Below, piece by piece: positions 19,899 through 28,685 of a stretch of DNA of 64,000 bases. Position 1 is the first letter of the stretch; the number at the start of each line of letters is the position of its first letter. The notes below the pieces were generated by a model. It was not told where the DNA came from. It was given only the letters and a program-made list of their open reading frames with translations, and searched no databases. Source of the stretch: an uncultured Collinsella sp. (GTDB taxonomy: Bacteria > Actinomycetota > Coriobacteriia > Coriobacteriales > Coriobacteriaceae); NCBI GenBank assembly GCA_947642445.1, contig CANRSF010000006.1:1-64000 (forward strand). Reading direction: 5' to 3'. The translations under genes were made by a program, and so were the position numbers.

Positions 19899-20731
19899 GA
19901 AAGATCGTATCGGTCCTGAGCGCCGCTGTGCTTACGCTTACGCTGTGCGCCTGTTCTTCGGGATCTTCTACCTCTTCCATTACCGTGGCCGGCTCCACGA
20001 CCTGCCTTCCTATCGCCGAAATTGCGGCAGAGGGCTTTAAGGAGGAGACCGGCATCGACGTGCTCGTTTCCGGTTTGGGCTCTTCCGCTGGCATCGAAGC
20101 CGTCAGCGCTGGCACGGCCGATATCGCCAGCTCCTCCCGTGGACTCAATGCCGACGAACAGGATCTGGGCCTGACTCCCATCGTCATCGCCCACGACGGT
20201 ATCGCGGTCATCGTGAACGAAGACAACCCCGTCGATAACCTCTCGACCGAGCAGCTCCGCGATATCTATGCCGGCAAGATCACCAACTGGAAAGAAGTCG
20301 GTGGCGAGGACCTGAGGATTCAGGTTATCAACCGAGATGAGGCGTCTGGCACGCGTGAAGCCTTCCGCACCATCGTGATGGACGGCACCCCGTTCGATCG
20401 CCGCTCCGCCGTTCTTTCGGGCACGGGCCAGGTGCGCGACGTGGTATCTCGTTCGCACGGTGCCATTGGCTACATTTCGCTGGGCTTCGTCGATAGCCTC
20501 AACGCCAAGACCTCGGTCAAGGCCGTCTCGGTCAATCATGTTGAGGCGTCCGAGAAGACGGTCGCGAGTGGCGGCTATCCCATCTCGCGCGACCTTTACT
20601 TCTTTGTGAAGGGTGCGCCTTCGCAGCAGGCGCAGGATTACATCGACTACGTGACGTCCGAAAAGATGGACAAGCAGATTCGCGAGGCGGGCTTTATTCC
20701 CGTCACCAACGACGAGAAGGGGAGTGAGTAG
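19895..20731 (+). CDS. pstS: Phosphate ABC transporter substrate-binding lipoprotein
   Basis: Captures phosphate outside the membrane for the PstCAB permease. 278 residues. A short signal peptide ends in the lipobox LCAC. The phosphate-binding signature regions are visible: GSTTCLPIAEIAAEGF, GLGSSAGIEAVSAGTADIASSSR, and DEASGTREAFR for the anion-binding loop. Its ATG overlaps the pgeF stop by 4 nt, which couples the phosphate operon to the division cluster; that is unusual. Confidence 0.96.
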   Translation: MRKIVSVLSAAVLTLTLCACSSGSSTSSITVAGSTTCLPIAEIAAEGFKEETGIDVLVSGLGSSAGIEAVSAGTADIASSSRGLNADEQDLGLTPIVIAHDGIAVIVNEDNPVDNLSTEQLRDIYAGKITNWKEVGGEDLRIQVINRDEASGTREAFRTIVMDGTPFDRRSAVLSGTGQVRDVVSRSHGAIGYISLGFVDSLNAKTSVKAVSVNHVEASEKTVASGGYPISRDLYFFVKGAPSQQAQDYIDYVTSEKMDKQIREAGFIPVTNDEKGSE

Positions 20732-20732
20732 C

Positions 20733-21659
20733 ATGGAAGCACAGGAAAACTCCCAGACTGAGCAGAATGGTCAGGCGCCCAAGAAGCGCGAGCTGGCGCT
20801 CGTATCGCGCAGCACCTATATCAAGGAGAAGGCGCTGCAGTGGATCTTCTTTGCCTGCGCGTTCTTGGCGGTTGTTACCGTCATCCTGATTTTTGTCTTT
20901 ACCACGTACTCGGCGCTGCCCGTCTTTACCGACATCGGTCTGGCGGACTTCTTTAGCTTTACGTGGGCGCCCTCTGAGGGTCACTACGGCATCGTGTCGC
21001 TGCTTGCCGGCTCGGGTCTGGTGACCGTCGGCGCGCTCGCCATGGGTGTGCCCCTAGGCGTGGGCACGGCCGTGTATCTGGTCGAGATCGCCAGCAAGCG
21101 CGTGCGCAAGCTCATCAGCCCTGCCGTTGACCTGTTGGCCGGCATCCCTTCTATCATCTATGGCTTCTTTGGCATGATCATCATCCGCCCGTTTATCGCA
21201 CAACTGACCGGCGGTCTTGGTTTTGGCGCGCTGACGGCGTGGTTCGTGCTCGCCATTATGATCGTGCCCACCATCACGACGCTTACCATCGATGCTCTCA
21301 ATTCCATTCCCATGGGCATTCGCGAGGCATCGTATGCCATGGGCGCCACCAAGTGGCAGACTATCTATAAGGTCGTGTTACCTGCCGCCAAGCTGGGTAT
21401 CGTGGATGCCATCGTGCTGGGTATGGGCCGTGCCATCGGCGAGACCATGGCCGTGCTCATGGTCGTGGGTAACGCCCCGGTTATTCCCGACAGCATTGCG
21501 AGCCCCATCTCGACGCTCACGAGCCAGATTGCGCTCGACATGAGCTATTCCTCGGGTCTGCATCGCTCGGCGCTGTTCGGCATGGGCGTGGTCCTGTTTA
21601 TCATTTCCGCCACGCTGGTGGGCATCGTCCGCCTGGTTTCCAAGAAGAAGAGGGGGTAG
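20733..21659 (+). CDS. pstC: Phosphate ABC transporter permease PstC
   Basis: One of two membrane subunits of the high-affinity phosphate importer. About 308 residues with six predicted membrane segments. The family landmarks VPLGVGTAVYLVEIASKRVR, LAGIPSIIYGFFGM and the EAA-loop region REASYAMGATKWQTI are present, ending with the cytoplasmic KKKRG. ATG 20733 lies 1 nt after the pstS stop and is preferred over a GTG 9 nt upstream inside pstS. Confidence 0.96.
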   Translation: MEAQENSQTEQNGQAPKKRELALVSRSTYIKEKALQWIFFACAFLAVVTVILIFVFTTYSALPVFTDIGLADFFSFTWAPSEGHYGIVSLLAGSGLVTVGALAMGVPLGVGTAVYLVEIASKRVRKLISPAVDLLAGIPSIIYGFFGMIIIRPFIAQLTGGLGFGALTAWFVLAIMIVPTITTLTIDALNSIPMGIREASYAMGATKWQTIYKVVLPAAKLGIVDAIVLGMGRAIGETMAVLMVVGNAPVIPDSIASPISTLTSQIALDMSYSSGLHRSALFGMGVVLFIISATLVGIVRLVSKKKRG

Positions 21660-21662
21660 GCT

Positions 21663-22568
21663 ATGTCCGATTCCGTTGACACGACGGTCGATACGACCTC
21701 GTCGCGCGAGCGCATCAAGCGCGCCCTTTCCCACGGCAAGAAGGGCCGCATCAACAAGGACCTGTCCAACAAGATCATGCTTGGCGTGTTCCGTGCCGCG
21801 GCATACATCACCACGCTGGTGCTGGTCGCTATCATCGCCTACGTGGTCATCAACGGCCTGCCACACATCTCGCTCGACTTTATCTTCGGTTGGCCCCAGG
21901 GCGTCAACGCCGAGGGCGGTATTTGGCCCACGATCGTCTCGACCGTCTATGTGACGGCGCTCGCCATGCTTATCTGCACGCCGATCGCTGTGCTGGCAGC
22001 CGTCTATCTGGCCGAGTACGCCAAGCAGGGCAAGATCGTCGAGCTCATTCGCTACGCTGCTGACGCTTTGGCCTCGGTGCCCTCCATCGTTATGGGCCTG
22101 TTTGGCTACGCCTTGTTTGTCGAGGCTATGGGTCTGGGCCTTTCGATGGTCTCGGCCGCTCTGGCGCTTGCGCTCTTGATGCTTCCCATCGTCATGCGCA
22201 CCACCGAAGAGGCCATTCGCGCCGTTCCGCGCTATATCCGTTGGGGCGCGTATGGCCTGGGCGCCACCAAGTGGCAGGTTGTCTCCAAGATCGTGCTTCC
22301 TTCTGCCTTTGGCCGTATTGCCACGGGCATTGTCCTTGCCATCGGCCGTGCCATTGGCGAGACCGCCGTGGTGCTCTACACCATGGGCCAGGCCATCAAT
22401 CTACCTATCTCGCCGCTCGATTCCGGCCGCCCCATGACCGTTCACCTGTACCTGCTTGCCAACGACGGCATCAACATGAACGCAGCCTACGGCACCGCGC
22501 TCTTGCTGATGGTGATCATTCTGGCCTTCAACCTGTTTGCGCGCTTCCTGTCGCGCAAGCGTCGCTAG
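21663..22568 (+). CDS. pstA: Phosphate ABC transporter permease PstA
   Basis: Second membrane subunit of the Pst importer. 301 residues, six predicted membrane segments after a polar 40-residue N-tail rich in Thr/Ser/Arg. EAA-loop region RWGAYGLGATKWQVVSKIVL, and LASVPSIVMGLFGYALF matching the family. Three nt after pstC, 12 nt before pstB. Confidence 0.96.
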   Translation: MSDSVDTTVDTTSSRERIKRALSHGKKGRINKDLSNKIMLGVFRAAAYITTLVLVAIIAYVVINGLPHISLDFIFGWPQGVNAEGGIWPTIVSTVYVTALAMLICTPIAVLAAVYLAEYAKQGKIVELIRYAADALASVPSIVMGLFGYALFVEAMGLGLSMVSAALALALLMLPIVMRTTEEAIRAVPRYIRWGAYGLGATKWQVVSKIVLPSAFGRIATGIVLAIGRAIGETAVVLYTMGQAINLPISPLDSGRPMTVHLYLLANDGINMNAAYGTALLLMVIILAFNLFARFLSRKRR

Positions 22569-22580
22569 TTAAGGAGTCCC

Positions 22581-23384
<804 letters not shown>

Positions 23385-23476
23385 TCGGTGCGACTAGTCC
23401 CAAGCCGATCGGACCTGGTCCGGTGCGTATTCACTGTGCGGGCGGCATGACCGCACCCAACTGATTGGAGTGAACC

Positions 23477-24334
23477 ATGCGTAAACTGTTTTCCCGTCAG
23501 CTCATCGAGGCCCGCCACGAGATGCTGAGCATCTACGAGGCCGTCGATCTGGCCCTCCACGATGCCGTTAAGGCCTATGTGACCGACGACCGCAAGCTCG
23601 CCACCAAGACCAAGAAGCGCACGCTTTCGATTGACGCGCGCTGCGCTAACTTGGAGGCCGTGTGCTACAACCTGATCGCCACGCAGTCGCCGGTCGCCTC
23701 CGACTTCCGCTTGCTGCAGACGATTATCTACGTCGACTTTAACCTGCAGCGCATGACCGATAAGGTTCGCCAGATCTGCCGCGCCGCGCGTCACATGGTC
23801 AAGGCCGACATCTCGCTGCCCCAGGAGCTCGTCGGTACGGTTGAGGCCGAGGCCGAAGCTGTTTACCAGGTGCTGGGCTCTTCGCTTTCTGCGCTCGTCA
23901 CCAATGACATGTCCATCATCTGCAACTTGGCCGTCGAGGACGAGCCGGTGCACGCCGCCTACGAGAAGTTCTTCCGCACCTTTAACCGTATGGATACGGG
24001 CGACTTTATGGACGACGACAGCAACTATGACGACCTGCGCCGCGCTATCATGGTTTCGCGCTACCTCGATCGCATCGCTTCGATTTCCATCGATGCCGCT
24101 TGCCGTCTGACCTTCCTGTTGACTGGTCAGCGTATGAACGCCGGCGATATCGCCCGTGTGGACGAGGATGAGCTCGAGAGCATGCGCGTGCCTTCGGGCG
24201 AGGGTGTTATCATGAGGCCCGCCGTCGACGCTCGCTACGTTGCCAAGGTGCCCGCTAACGAGGTCAGCGAGGGTCTTCGCTACCTGCTCGATCATCTTGA
24301 GGACGAGGACGATGGCGAGGACGACGAGGAGTAA
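23477..24334 (+). CDS. phoU: Phosphate signalling regulator PhoU
   Basis: Adaptor that links PstB activity to the phosphate-sensing kinase and restrains uptake. 285 residues, somewhat longer than the usual 220-240 because of an acidic C-terminal extension (HLEDEDDGEDDEE). Two PhoU helical repeats begin FSRQLIEARHEMLSIYEAVD and (second) TNDMSIICNLAVEDEPVHA. It sits 92 nt after pstB. The gap contains the palindrome CGGACC-T-GGTCCG at 23410-23422. No PhoR/PhoB pair is in the window. Confidence 0.93.
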   Translation: MRKLFSRQLIEARHEMLSIYEAVDLALHDAVKAYVTDDRKLATKTKKRTLSIDARCANLEAVCYNLIATQSPVASDFRLLQTIIYVDFNLQRMTDKVRQICRAARHMVKADISLPQELVGTVEAEAEAVYQVLGSSLSALVTNDMSIICNLAVEDEPVHAAYEKFFRTFNRMDTGDFMDDDSNYDDLRRAIMVSRYLDRIASISIDAACRLTFLLTGQRMNAGDIARVDEDELESMRVPSGEGVIMRPAVDARYVAKVPANEVSEGLRYLLDHLEDEDDGEDDEE

Positions 24335-24371
24335 GTGACCCCGTTCGTCGAAAGATTGTAAATACCTAAGT

Positions 24372-24407
24372 GAGCGCGGCCTTGCACATGCGGGGCCGCG
24401 CTCTTGC
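24372..24407 (+). terminator. Terminator-like hairpin after phoU
   Basis: Perfect 10-bp stem GAGCGCGGCC (24372-24381) with GGCCGCGCTC (24394-24403); the following TTGCGTT is a weak T tract. It separates the pst operon from yggS. Confidence 0.6.
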
Positions 24408-24453
24408 GTTAGCATGGGACTACTTGTTTGGCTGTCAGCGGAGGCGATTAGCA

Positions 24454-25191
24454 ATGGATAACTATTTGGACTTGATGCGCGCTCGCCGCGAGCAGATTCT
24501 GGAACGTTTTTATGCGGCGCTCGATCGCGCGGGCCGCCCCCACGACGCCGCGCGCCTCATTGCCGTGTCCAAGACCGTTGGTGTCGATGAGACCGTTGCC
24601 GCCATCCAGACGGGGTATCGCCATTTTGCCGAGAACCGCCCGCAGGAGCTGGTTCGCAAGCTCACGGGTCTGGCGGAGCATCCGGAGCTGCCCGAGGTGC
24701 GCTTCGATATGATCGGCAACCTGCAGACCAATAAGATCAATGCGGTGCTGGGCTCAGCCGAGCTGATTCACTCGGTGGGTTCGCTGCATCTGGCGCAGGC
24801 GATCTCGAGCCGTGCTGTCCGCAAGATTGAGGCAGGCGAGCTCGCCGGCCCCCAGCGTGTGCTCATCGAGGTCAATGTGAGTGGTGAGGAGTCGAAGGGA
24901 GGCTTTTCGCCCGATGAGATTCGCGCCGCCGCGGGTGAGCTTGCGGAACTTGAGGGAATTTGCGTACAGGGGCTTATGACTATGGCGCCCCGGGGGAATA
25001 AGGATGTGGCACGCCGCACCTTTGCGGGGCTTCGTGAGCTGAGGGATGAGCTGGAGGCGGCGCATCCCGATTTGAACCTGCCTGAGCTTTCCTGCGGCAT
25101 GAGCGAGGACTTTGAGCCTGCCCTTGAGGAGGGCTCTACGCTCGTTCGCCTGGGCAGGGTAGTATTTAGCCCGGAGTTTGCAGTAAAATAA
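24454..25191 (+). CDS. yggS: PLP homeostasis protein (YggS/YBL036C family)
   Basis: Pyridoxal-phosphate-binding protein involved in PLP and amino acid homeostasis; no catalytic activity is established. About 245 residues forming a single alanine-racemase-like barrel. The PLP lysine lies in LIAVSKTVG near residue 36; RPQELVRK, MIGNLQTNK, VNVSGEESKGGF and GLMTM follow the family order. I chose ATG 24454 behind GGAGGCG. First gene of the yggS-sepF-yggT-divIVA group. Confidence 0.94.
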   Translation: MDNYLDLMRARREQILERFYAALDRAGRPHDAARLIAVSKTVGVDETVAAIQTGYRHFAENRPQELVRKLTGLAEHPELPEVRFDMIGNLQTNKINAVLGSAELIHSVGSLHLAQAISSRAVRKIEAGELAGPQRVLIEVNVSGEESKGGFSPDEIRAAAGELAELEGICVQGLMTMAPRGNKDVARRTFAGLRELRDELEAAHPDLNLPELSCGMSEDFEPALEEGSTLVRLGRVVFSPEFAVK

Positions 25192-25251
25192 GGCTCTGAA
25201 GTGCGCACTGATTATCGGGGCGCCTGCACTAAACCGCGAGAGGACACAACC

Positions 25252-25974
25252 ATGGGCTTCCTTGACGAGATTAAAAATAAGATGCACCTGGGCGGCCAGC
25301 AGGATTACGACCGGGGTTATGGCCAGGACGACGACTACGGCTACGATGACGGCTATGACGATAGTTATCAGGGCAACGGCTACAGCGGTGCTTCGGGCGA
25401 GGGCTTCTACACCCAAGACGAGCCGAGCAACGGCCTGCTTGGCCAGACGCGCCGCGGTGAAGCTGAGTCGGTTGCCGTGTATACGCGCTCCGGTCAGCTG
25501 GTCGGCGATGACTCCCGCCATGCCACGACGTATAACCCGCCTTCGCGCTCGCAGGACAGTGTTGCGAGCGGTTATCGTCCTGGTGCCTATGACACGCCGT
25601 CGAGCTACGCCGAGAACACCCGCGCCCGTGCCGCCGCTGCGCCCGCGCCTGCACCGAGCGATGCCTCGGCCTATGCGAGCAATATCATCAACGCCACACC
25701 GCAGCTGCCGGCCTATGTCCTGCGCCCCGAGAGCTATGACGACGTGGAGACCGTGGTGCGCCGCGTTCGCACCAAGCAGCCTGTCGCACTGATTTTTGTG
25801 GGCGTACGCACCGAAGTTGCCAAGCGCGTCTTGGACTTCTCTTACGGCTTTGCCTGCGGTCTGGGTGCCACGGTCAAGGAGGTGGGCGACCGCGTGTTCA
25901 TGGTGCTGCCCGCCGGTTGCGAGGTCAAAGATTCCGATCTCAAGAAGCTTCGTGCCGACGGCTACCTTAAGTAA
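25252..25974 (+). CDS. sepF: Cell division protein SepF
   Basis: Membrane anchor and alternative to FtsA that binds the FtsZ C-terminus. About 240 residues. An N-terminal amphipathic segment (MGFLDEIKNKMHLGG) is followed by a long disordered Gly/Tyr/Asp/Ser linker of about 120 residues. The C-terminal SepF domain runs from ILRP-like VLRPESYDDVE to the end, including VALIFVGVRTEVAKRVLDF and the GATVKEVGDRVFMV strand pair. ATG 25252 behind GAGAGGAC. The stop TAA is in frame with, and 21 nt before, the yggT start. Confidence 0.94.
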   Translation: MGFLDEIKNKMHLGGQQDYDRGYGQDDDYGYDDGYDDSYQGNGYSGASGEGFYTQDEPSNGLLGQTRRGEAESVAVYTRSGQLVGDDSRHATTYNPPSRSQDSVASGYRPGAYDTPSSYAENTRARAAAAPAPAPSDASAYASNIINATPQLPAYVLRPESYDDVETVVRRVRTKQPVALIFVGVRTEVAKRVLDFSYGFACGLGATVKEVGDRVFMVLPAGCEVKDSDLKKLRADGYLK

Positions 25975-25995
25975 AGACAAGACGAGGAGATTCCC

Positions 25996-26277
25996 ATCAA
26001 CATCTACACTATCGTCCAGCTGGTCAACACGCTGTTCAACTTCTATTCCACGCTCATTGTCGTCTACTGCTTTATGACGTGGATTCCCATGAAGCAGGGC
26101 GGTTTGCTTCAGGATATTGCTGCGGTGCTCGATAGCGTGTGCGGTCCGTGGCTCGGCCTGTTCCGTCGTTTCATCCCGCCGATGGGCGGTGTCGATTTTT
26201 CGCCGGTCGTTGCGATTATTGCGTTGCAGTTGGTGCAGAGGCTGGTTCTGCAGCTTCTTATAGGTATACTCGTATAG
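25996..26277 (+). CDS. YggT family membrane protein, apparent ATC start
   Basis: Small protein of about 93 residues with two hydrophobic segments and the family signature FRRFIPPMGGVDFSP between them. YggT proteins sit beside sepF and divIVA and have a poorly known membrane role. The frame is open back to the sepF stop (TAA 25972-25974) but has no ATG, GTG or TTG before an internal Met far into the first helix. A perfect GAGGAG (25984-25989) lies 6 nt before ATC 25996, so I place the start there (M/I-NIYTIVQLVN). Alternatives are ATT 25990, readthrough of the sepF stop, or a base error ATG to ATC. Confidence 0.8.
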   Translation: MNIYTIVQLVNTLFNFYSTLIVVYCFMTWIPMKQGGLLQDIAAVLDSVCGPWLGLFRRFIPPMGGVDFSPVVAIIALQLVQRLVLQLLIGILV

Positions 26278-26337
26278 AACTGACTTAGTAACTTACGTCG
26301 GGCGTGTACGCCGAGGCGATGAAAAAGGAGACTTGTT

Positions 26338-27012
26338 ATGGCTATTACCCCTGCAGACATCCAGGCTCAGACTTTCTCTGAGGCCAAGCGTGGCTACGAT
26401 CCTGCCGAGGTCGACGTCTTCTTGGAGACACTGTCCTCCGAGGTTGACGCTATGCTCGCTAAGATCGTCGACCTTAAGGGCCGTCTGACTGCTACCGAGC
26501 AGCAGCTTGCCGATGCCCAGGCTCAGCTTGCCCAGGCTCAGGATGCCACCGCCCAGGCCGTTCCTGCCGCCCCCGTGGCTGCTCCCGCCCCTGACTTCTC
26601 CGCTCAGGAGCGCCAGATTTCTGCTGCCCTGATCGCTGCCCAGCAGACCGCTGAGACCATCGTCAACGATGCCAACGAGAACGCTGAGCGTATCCGCAAC
26701 GAGGCTGACGCCAAAGCCCGCGAGGTTATCCGCCAGGCTCTGACCGAAAAGCAGGCCGAGCTCGAGGAAATCGACCGTCTGAAGGCTTCCCGCGAGGAGT
26801 TCAAGGCCGAGTACCTCAAGCTCATCCAGCACTTCATGGACGATGCCCAGAACTCCTTCCCGGCCGACCTCATGGCCTCCACGCCGGTCGGTTCTGCCGC
26901 TTCTCCTGCGGTGACTGTTCCCGCCGAGCCGCTGCCCGTCGCTGACCCGGTTGTCCCCGTGGCCGATCCTTTCGCCCCGATCGACAACTTTGCCGCCGAC
27001 GACCTGGACTAG
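26338..27012 (+). CDS. divIVA: DivIVA-domain polar growth / septum-site protein
   Basis: Coiled-coil scaffold that senses negative membrane curvature and organises poles and septa (Wag31 in other actinobacteria). 224 residues. The N-terminal membrane-binding domain reads ADIQAQTFSEAKRGYDPAEV, then a coiled coil, an Ala/Gln/Pro linker, a second coiled coil (residues about 85-170, rich in Ala/Glu/Arg) and a Pro/Val tail. RBS AAGGAGA. Followed by a clear terminator, closing the cluster. Confidence 0.93.
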   Translation: MAITPADIQAQTFSEAKRGYDPAEVDVFLETLSSEVDAMLAKIVDLKGRLTATEQQLADAQAQLAQAQDATAQAVPAAPVAAPAPDFSAQERQISAALIAAQQTAETIVNDANENAERIRNEADAKAREVIRQALTEKQAELEEIDRLKASREEFKAEYLKLIQHFMDDAQNSFPADLMASTPVGSAASPAVTVPAEPLPVADPVVPVADPFAPIDNFAADDLD

Positions 27013-27042
27013 CATCAGAGCTACAATCTAGTGTCCTTAAGA

Positions 27043-27070
27043 GGAGCTCGCACCTGCGGGCTCCTTTTTT
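27043..27070 (+). terminator. Intrinsic terminator after divIVA
   Basis: GGAGCTCGC (27043-27051), loop ACCT, GCGGGCTCC (27056-27064), then TTTTTT. One G-U pair in the stem. Confidence 0.88.
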
Positions 27071-27177
27071 GTGGCTGTATACGGGTTGGGAAACAAAACG
27101 CCGAGCTCTGCATGCGATAGGACAGAACTCGGCGAAGGGCGCGTGGTAAAAGGTAGATTTTAAGGTATGTCTAAAAA

Positions 27178-27708
27178 CTACTTGAGGAGGAAGTTGGAGA
27201 GGGGAATAGTGCGGGCCTCGCGATGCTCGGGATCGGCGATGTGGTCGGCGGGATAGCCACAGACGAGCATGTGATAGGGATAGACGCCCTTGGGCAGATT
27301 GAACTGCTCCTGTGCCACCTCAGGCTTAAAATGGCATACCCAGCACGTTCCCAGGCCCTGCTCGGTGGCCTCCATCATCATCTGGTCGCACACGATGGAC
27401 GTATCGATTTCACTGGAATTCATCTGGTCATACGGGCGCACCCAAGCATCATCGGTAACGCTGCAAATAAGGAAGACAAGCGGAGCGCCAAAGATAGACC
27501 CATCACGAGTAAACCGAGGCTGACAAGCAGCAGCCTTCTCCAACAGCTCAGGCGTATCCAGCACCATCACACGGGCTGGATGATTATTACAAGCAGAAGG
27601 AGCAATCCGCCCCGCCTCAACAATGGCATCCACTACCGACTGCTCAACAGGACGGTCCTCAAAAGAACGACAAGAATACCGACCACGAGCCAGATCAAAA
27701 TAAGACAT
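27178..27708 (-). CDS. Nitroreductase family protein
   Basis: FMN-dependent oxidoreductase of unknown substrate, about 176 residues. The opening FDLARGRYSCRSFEDRPVE is the nitroreductase FMN/phosphate-binding start. IAPSACNNHPARVMVLD and EQGLGTCWVCHFKPE follow the family pattern. Short subtype, close to gut-bacterial nitroreductases that act on flavins or nitroaromatics. The minus-strand ATG at 27708 behind AGGAGGG is preferred over longer in-frame starts that would add a hydrophobic run from the leader. Its upstream region is rich in TTTGG repeats (see 27725-27866). Confidence 0.88.
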   Translation of the reverse strand: MSYFDLARGRYSCRSFEDRPVEQSVVDAIVEAGRIAPSACNNHPARVMVLDTPELLEKAAACQPRFTRDGSIFGAPLVFLICSVTDDAWVRPYDQMNSSEIDTSIVCDQMMMEATEQGLGTCWVCHFKPEVAQEQFNLPKGVYPYHMLVCGYPADHIADPEHREARTIPLSNFLLK

Positions 27709-27724
27709 ACAAGCCCTCCTAAAA

Positions 27725-27866
27725 TTAAAAATCAAACAAACCAAAAGTAACCCAAAGAGTACCCAAAGCAGCAATCAGCCAAACGCTCATCAAGGGCCAA
27801 AGTGTCCGAACGGATACCAAAGGTCCCTTCAGCCAAACCCCCGTCGCGCTAAATCTATCAGCCAAA
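27725..27866 (-). promoter_or_regulatory. Nitroreductase upstream region with repeated TTTGG / TTTGGCTGA
   Basis: On the plus strand CCAAA occurs eight times between 27741 and 27866 (27741, 27752, 27763, 27779, 27797, 27817, 27833, 27862). The 9-mer TCAGCCAAA is repeated exactly three times (27775, 27829, 27858). All copies share one orientation. This may be a regulator-binding array or a repetitive leader. No regulator is assigned. Confidence 0.4.
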
Positions 27867-27891
27867 GTTCCCAATGGTGGTGCATAAGGGA

Positions 27892-27970
27892 GCGGGCCCG
27901 GCCACTAATAACCTTTTGAACGACTCTGCTTGCAGCCGGAGCGAAAAAGGGTATTAGTGGCCGGGCCCGC
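27892..27970. repeat. Intergenic 22-bp inverted repeat
   Basis: Arms 27892-27913 and 27949-27970 are complementary over 22 positions with one mismatch, separated by 35 nt. Each arm carries GGCCGGGC-type and ATTAGT blocks, like the larger palindrome at 41661-41790. No T tract on either side. It lies upstream of the nitroreductase and downstream of the DUF47 gene. Confidence 0.8.
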
Positions 27971-27994
27971 GACCGGTGGGACATGTACCCCCAA

Positions 27995-28618
27995 TTAACT
28001 GTTCTTCATGACAATCGAATCCACGACATCGGCCACATTCTCGCAGCAGTCGGCGCAGTACTCCAGGAAGGCGTACACGTCACGCCAGGCGATAACCTCG
28101 AGCGGGTCCTTGCCGTTAACGTGCAGGTTACGCATGGCGTTGATATAGAGCTCGTCGGCCTCGGACTCGATGGTGTTGATCTGGATGACGAGCTCGCGCA
28201 GCGTCTTGGACTTGCGGTAGTTGGGCAGCTCGACCATCAGGTCCTTCATGGCGCGGCAGGCGTCGGTCACCTTGTGGGCGATGACGATGGCGTCGGGATG
28301 GATGCTCTGAATGTTGGTGAAGTAGACGCGCTGCACGACGCCCTCGATACGGTCGAGCACGGTGTCGAGCGAGCAGCTCATCAGGTCCAGGTCCTCGCGC
28401 TCAAGCGGGGTGATAAAGGCGGTGAGCAAGGCGTCTTCGAGCTCGTGGTGCTTCTTGTCGGCCGCATGCTCGATCGTGTGCATCTTGTCGAGCATATCGT
28501 GAATCTTTGCAGGATCGAAGTTCTCGAAAATCTTGGTGAGCAGCTCGGCGGCCTGGACGGCAAGGTCGGCGCAGGCGACGTAGTTGTCAAAGTAGAACGA
28601 ATCGGGTTTCTTTGCCAT
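27995..28618 (-). CDS. DUF47 (PhoU-like) phosphate transport partner
   Basis: Helical PhoU-like protein of 207 residues, encoded directly downstream of a PiT permease, the standard arrangement for DUF47 regulators of low-affinity phosphate transport. Recognisable by KKPDSFYFDNYVACADLAVQ at the start, EHAADKKHHELEDAL with the metal-ligand-like Glu/Asp pattern, and EAVIAW-like LEVIAWRDVYAFLE near the end. RBS GAAAGGACC. Acts in the cytoplasm, presumably on the permease at 28686-29735. Confidence 0.9.
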   Translation of the reverse strand: MAKKPDSFYFDNYVACADLAVQAAELLTKIFENFDPAKIHDMLDKMHTIEHAADKKHHELEDALLTAFITPLEREDLDLMSCSLDTVLDRIEGVVQRVYFTNIQSIHPDAIVIAHKVTDACRAMKDLMVELPNYRKSKTLRELVIQINTIESEADELYINAMRNLHVNGKDPLEVIAWRDVYAFLEYCADCCENVADVVDSIVMKNS

Positions 28619-28685
28619 GAGTGGGTCCTTTCGAGGCGAAGACGGGTGGGCGAGGTGTTACGGTCCGGATGGACGTTCGGTTTGA

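Noticed and set aside
27725-27790. 21-codon hydrophobic frame (MSVWLIAALG...) on the minus strand before the nitroreductase
   Set aside because: No ribosome binding site ahead of its ATG, and its Trp/Gly pattern follows from the TTTGG repeats; too weak to call.
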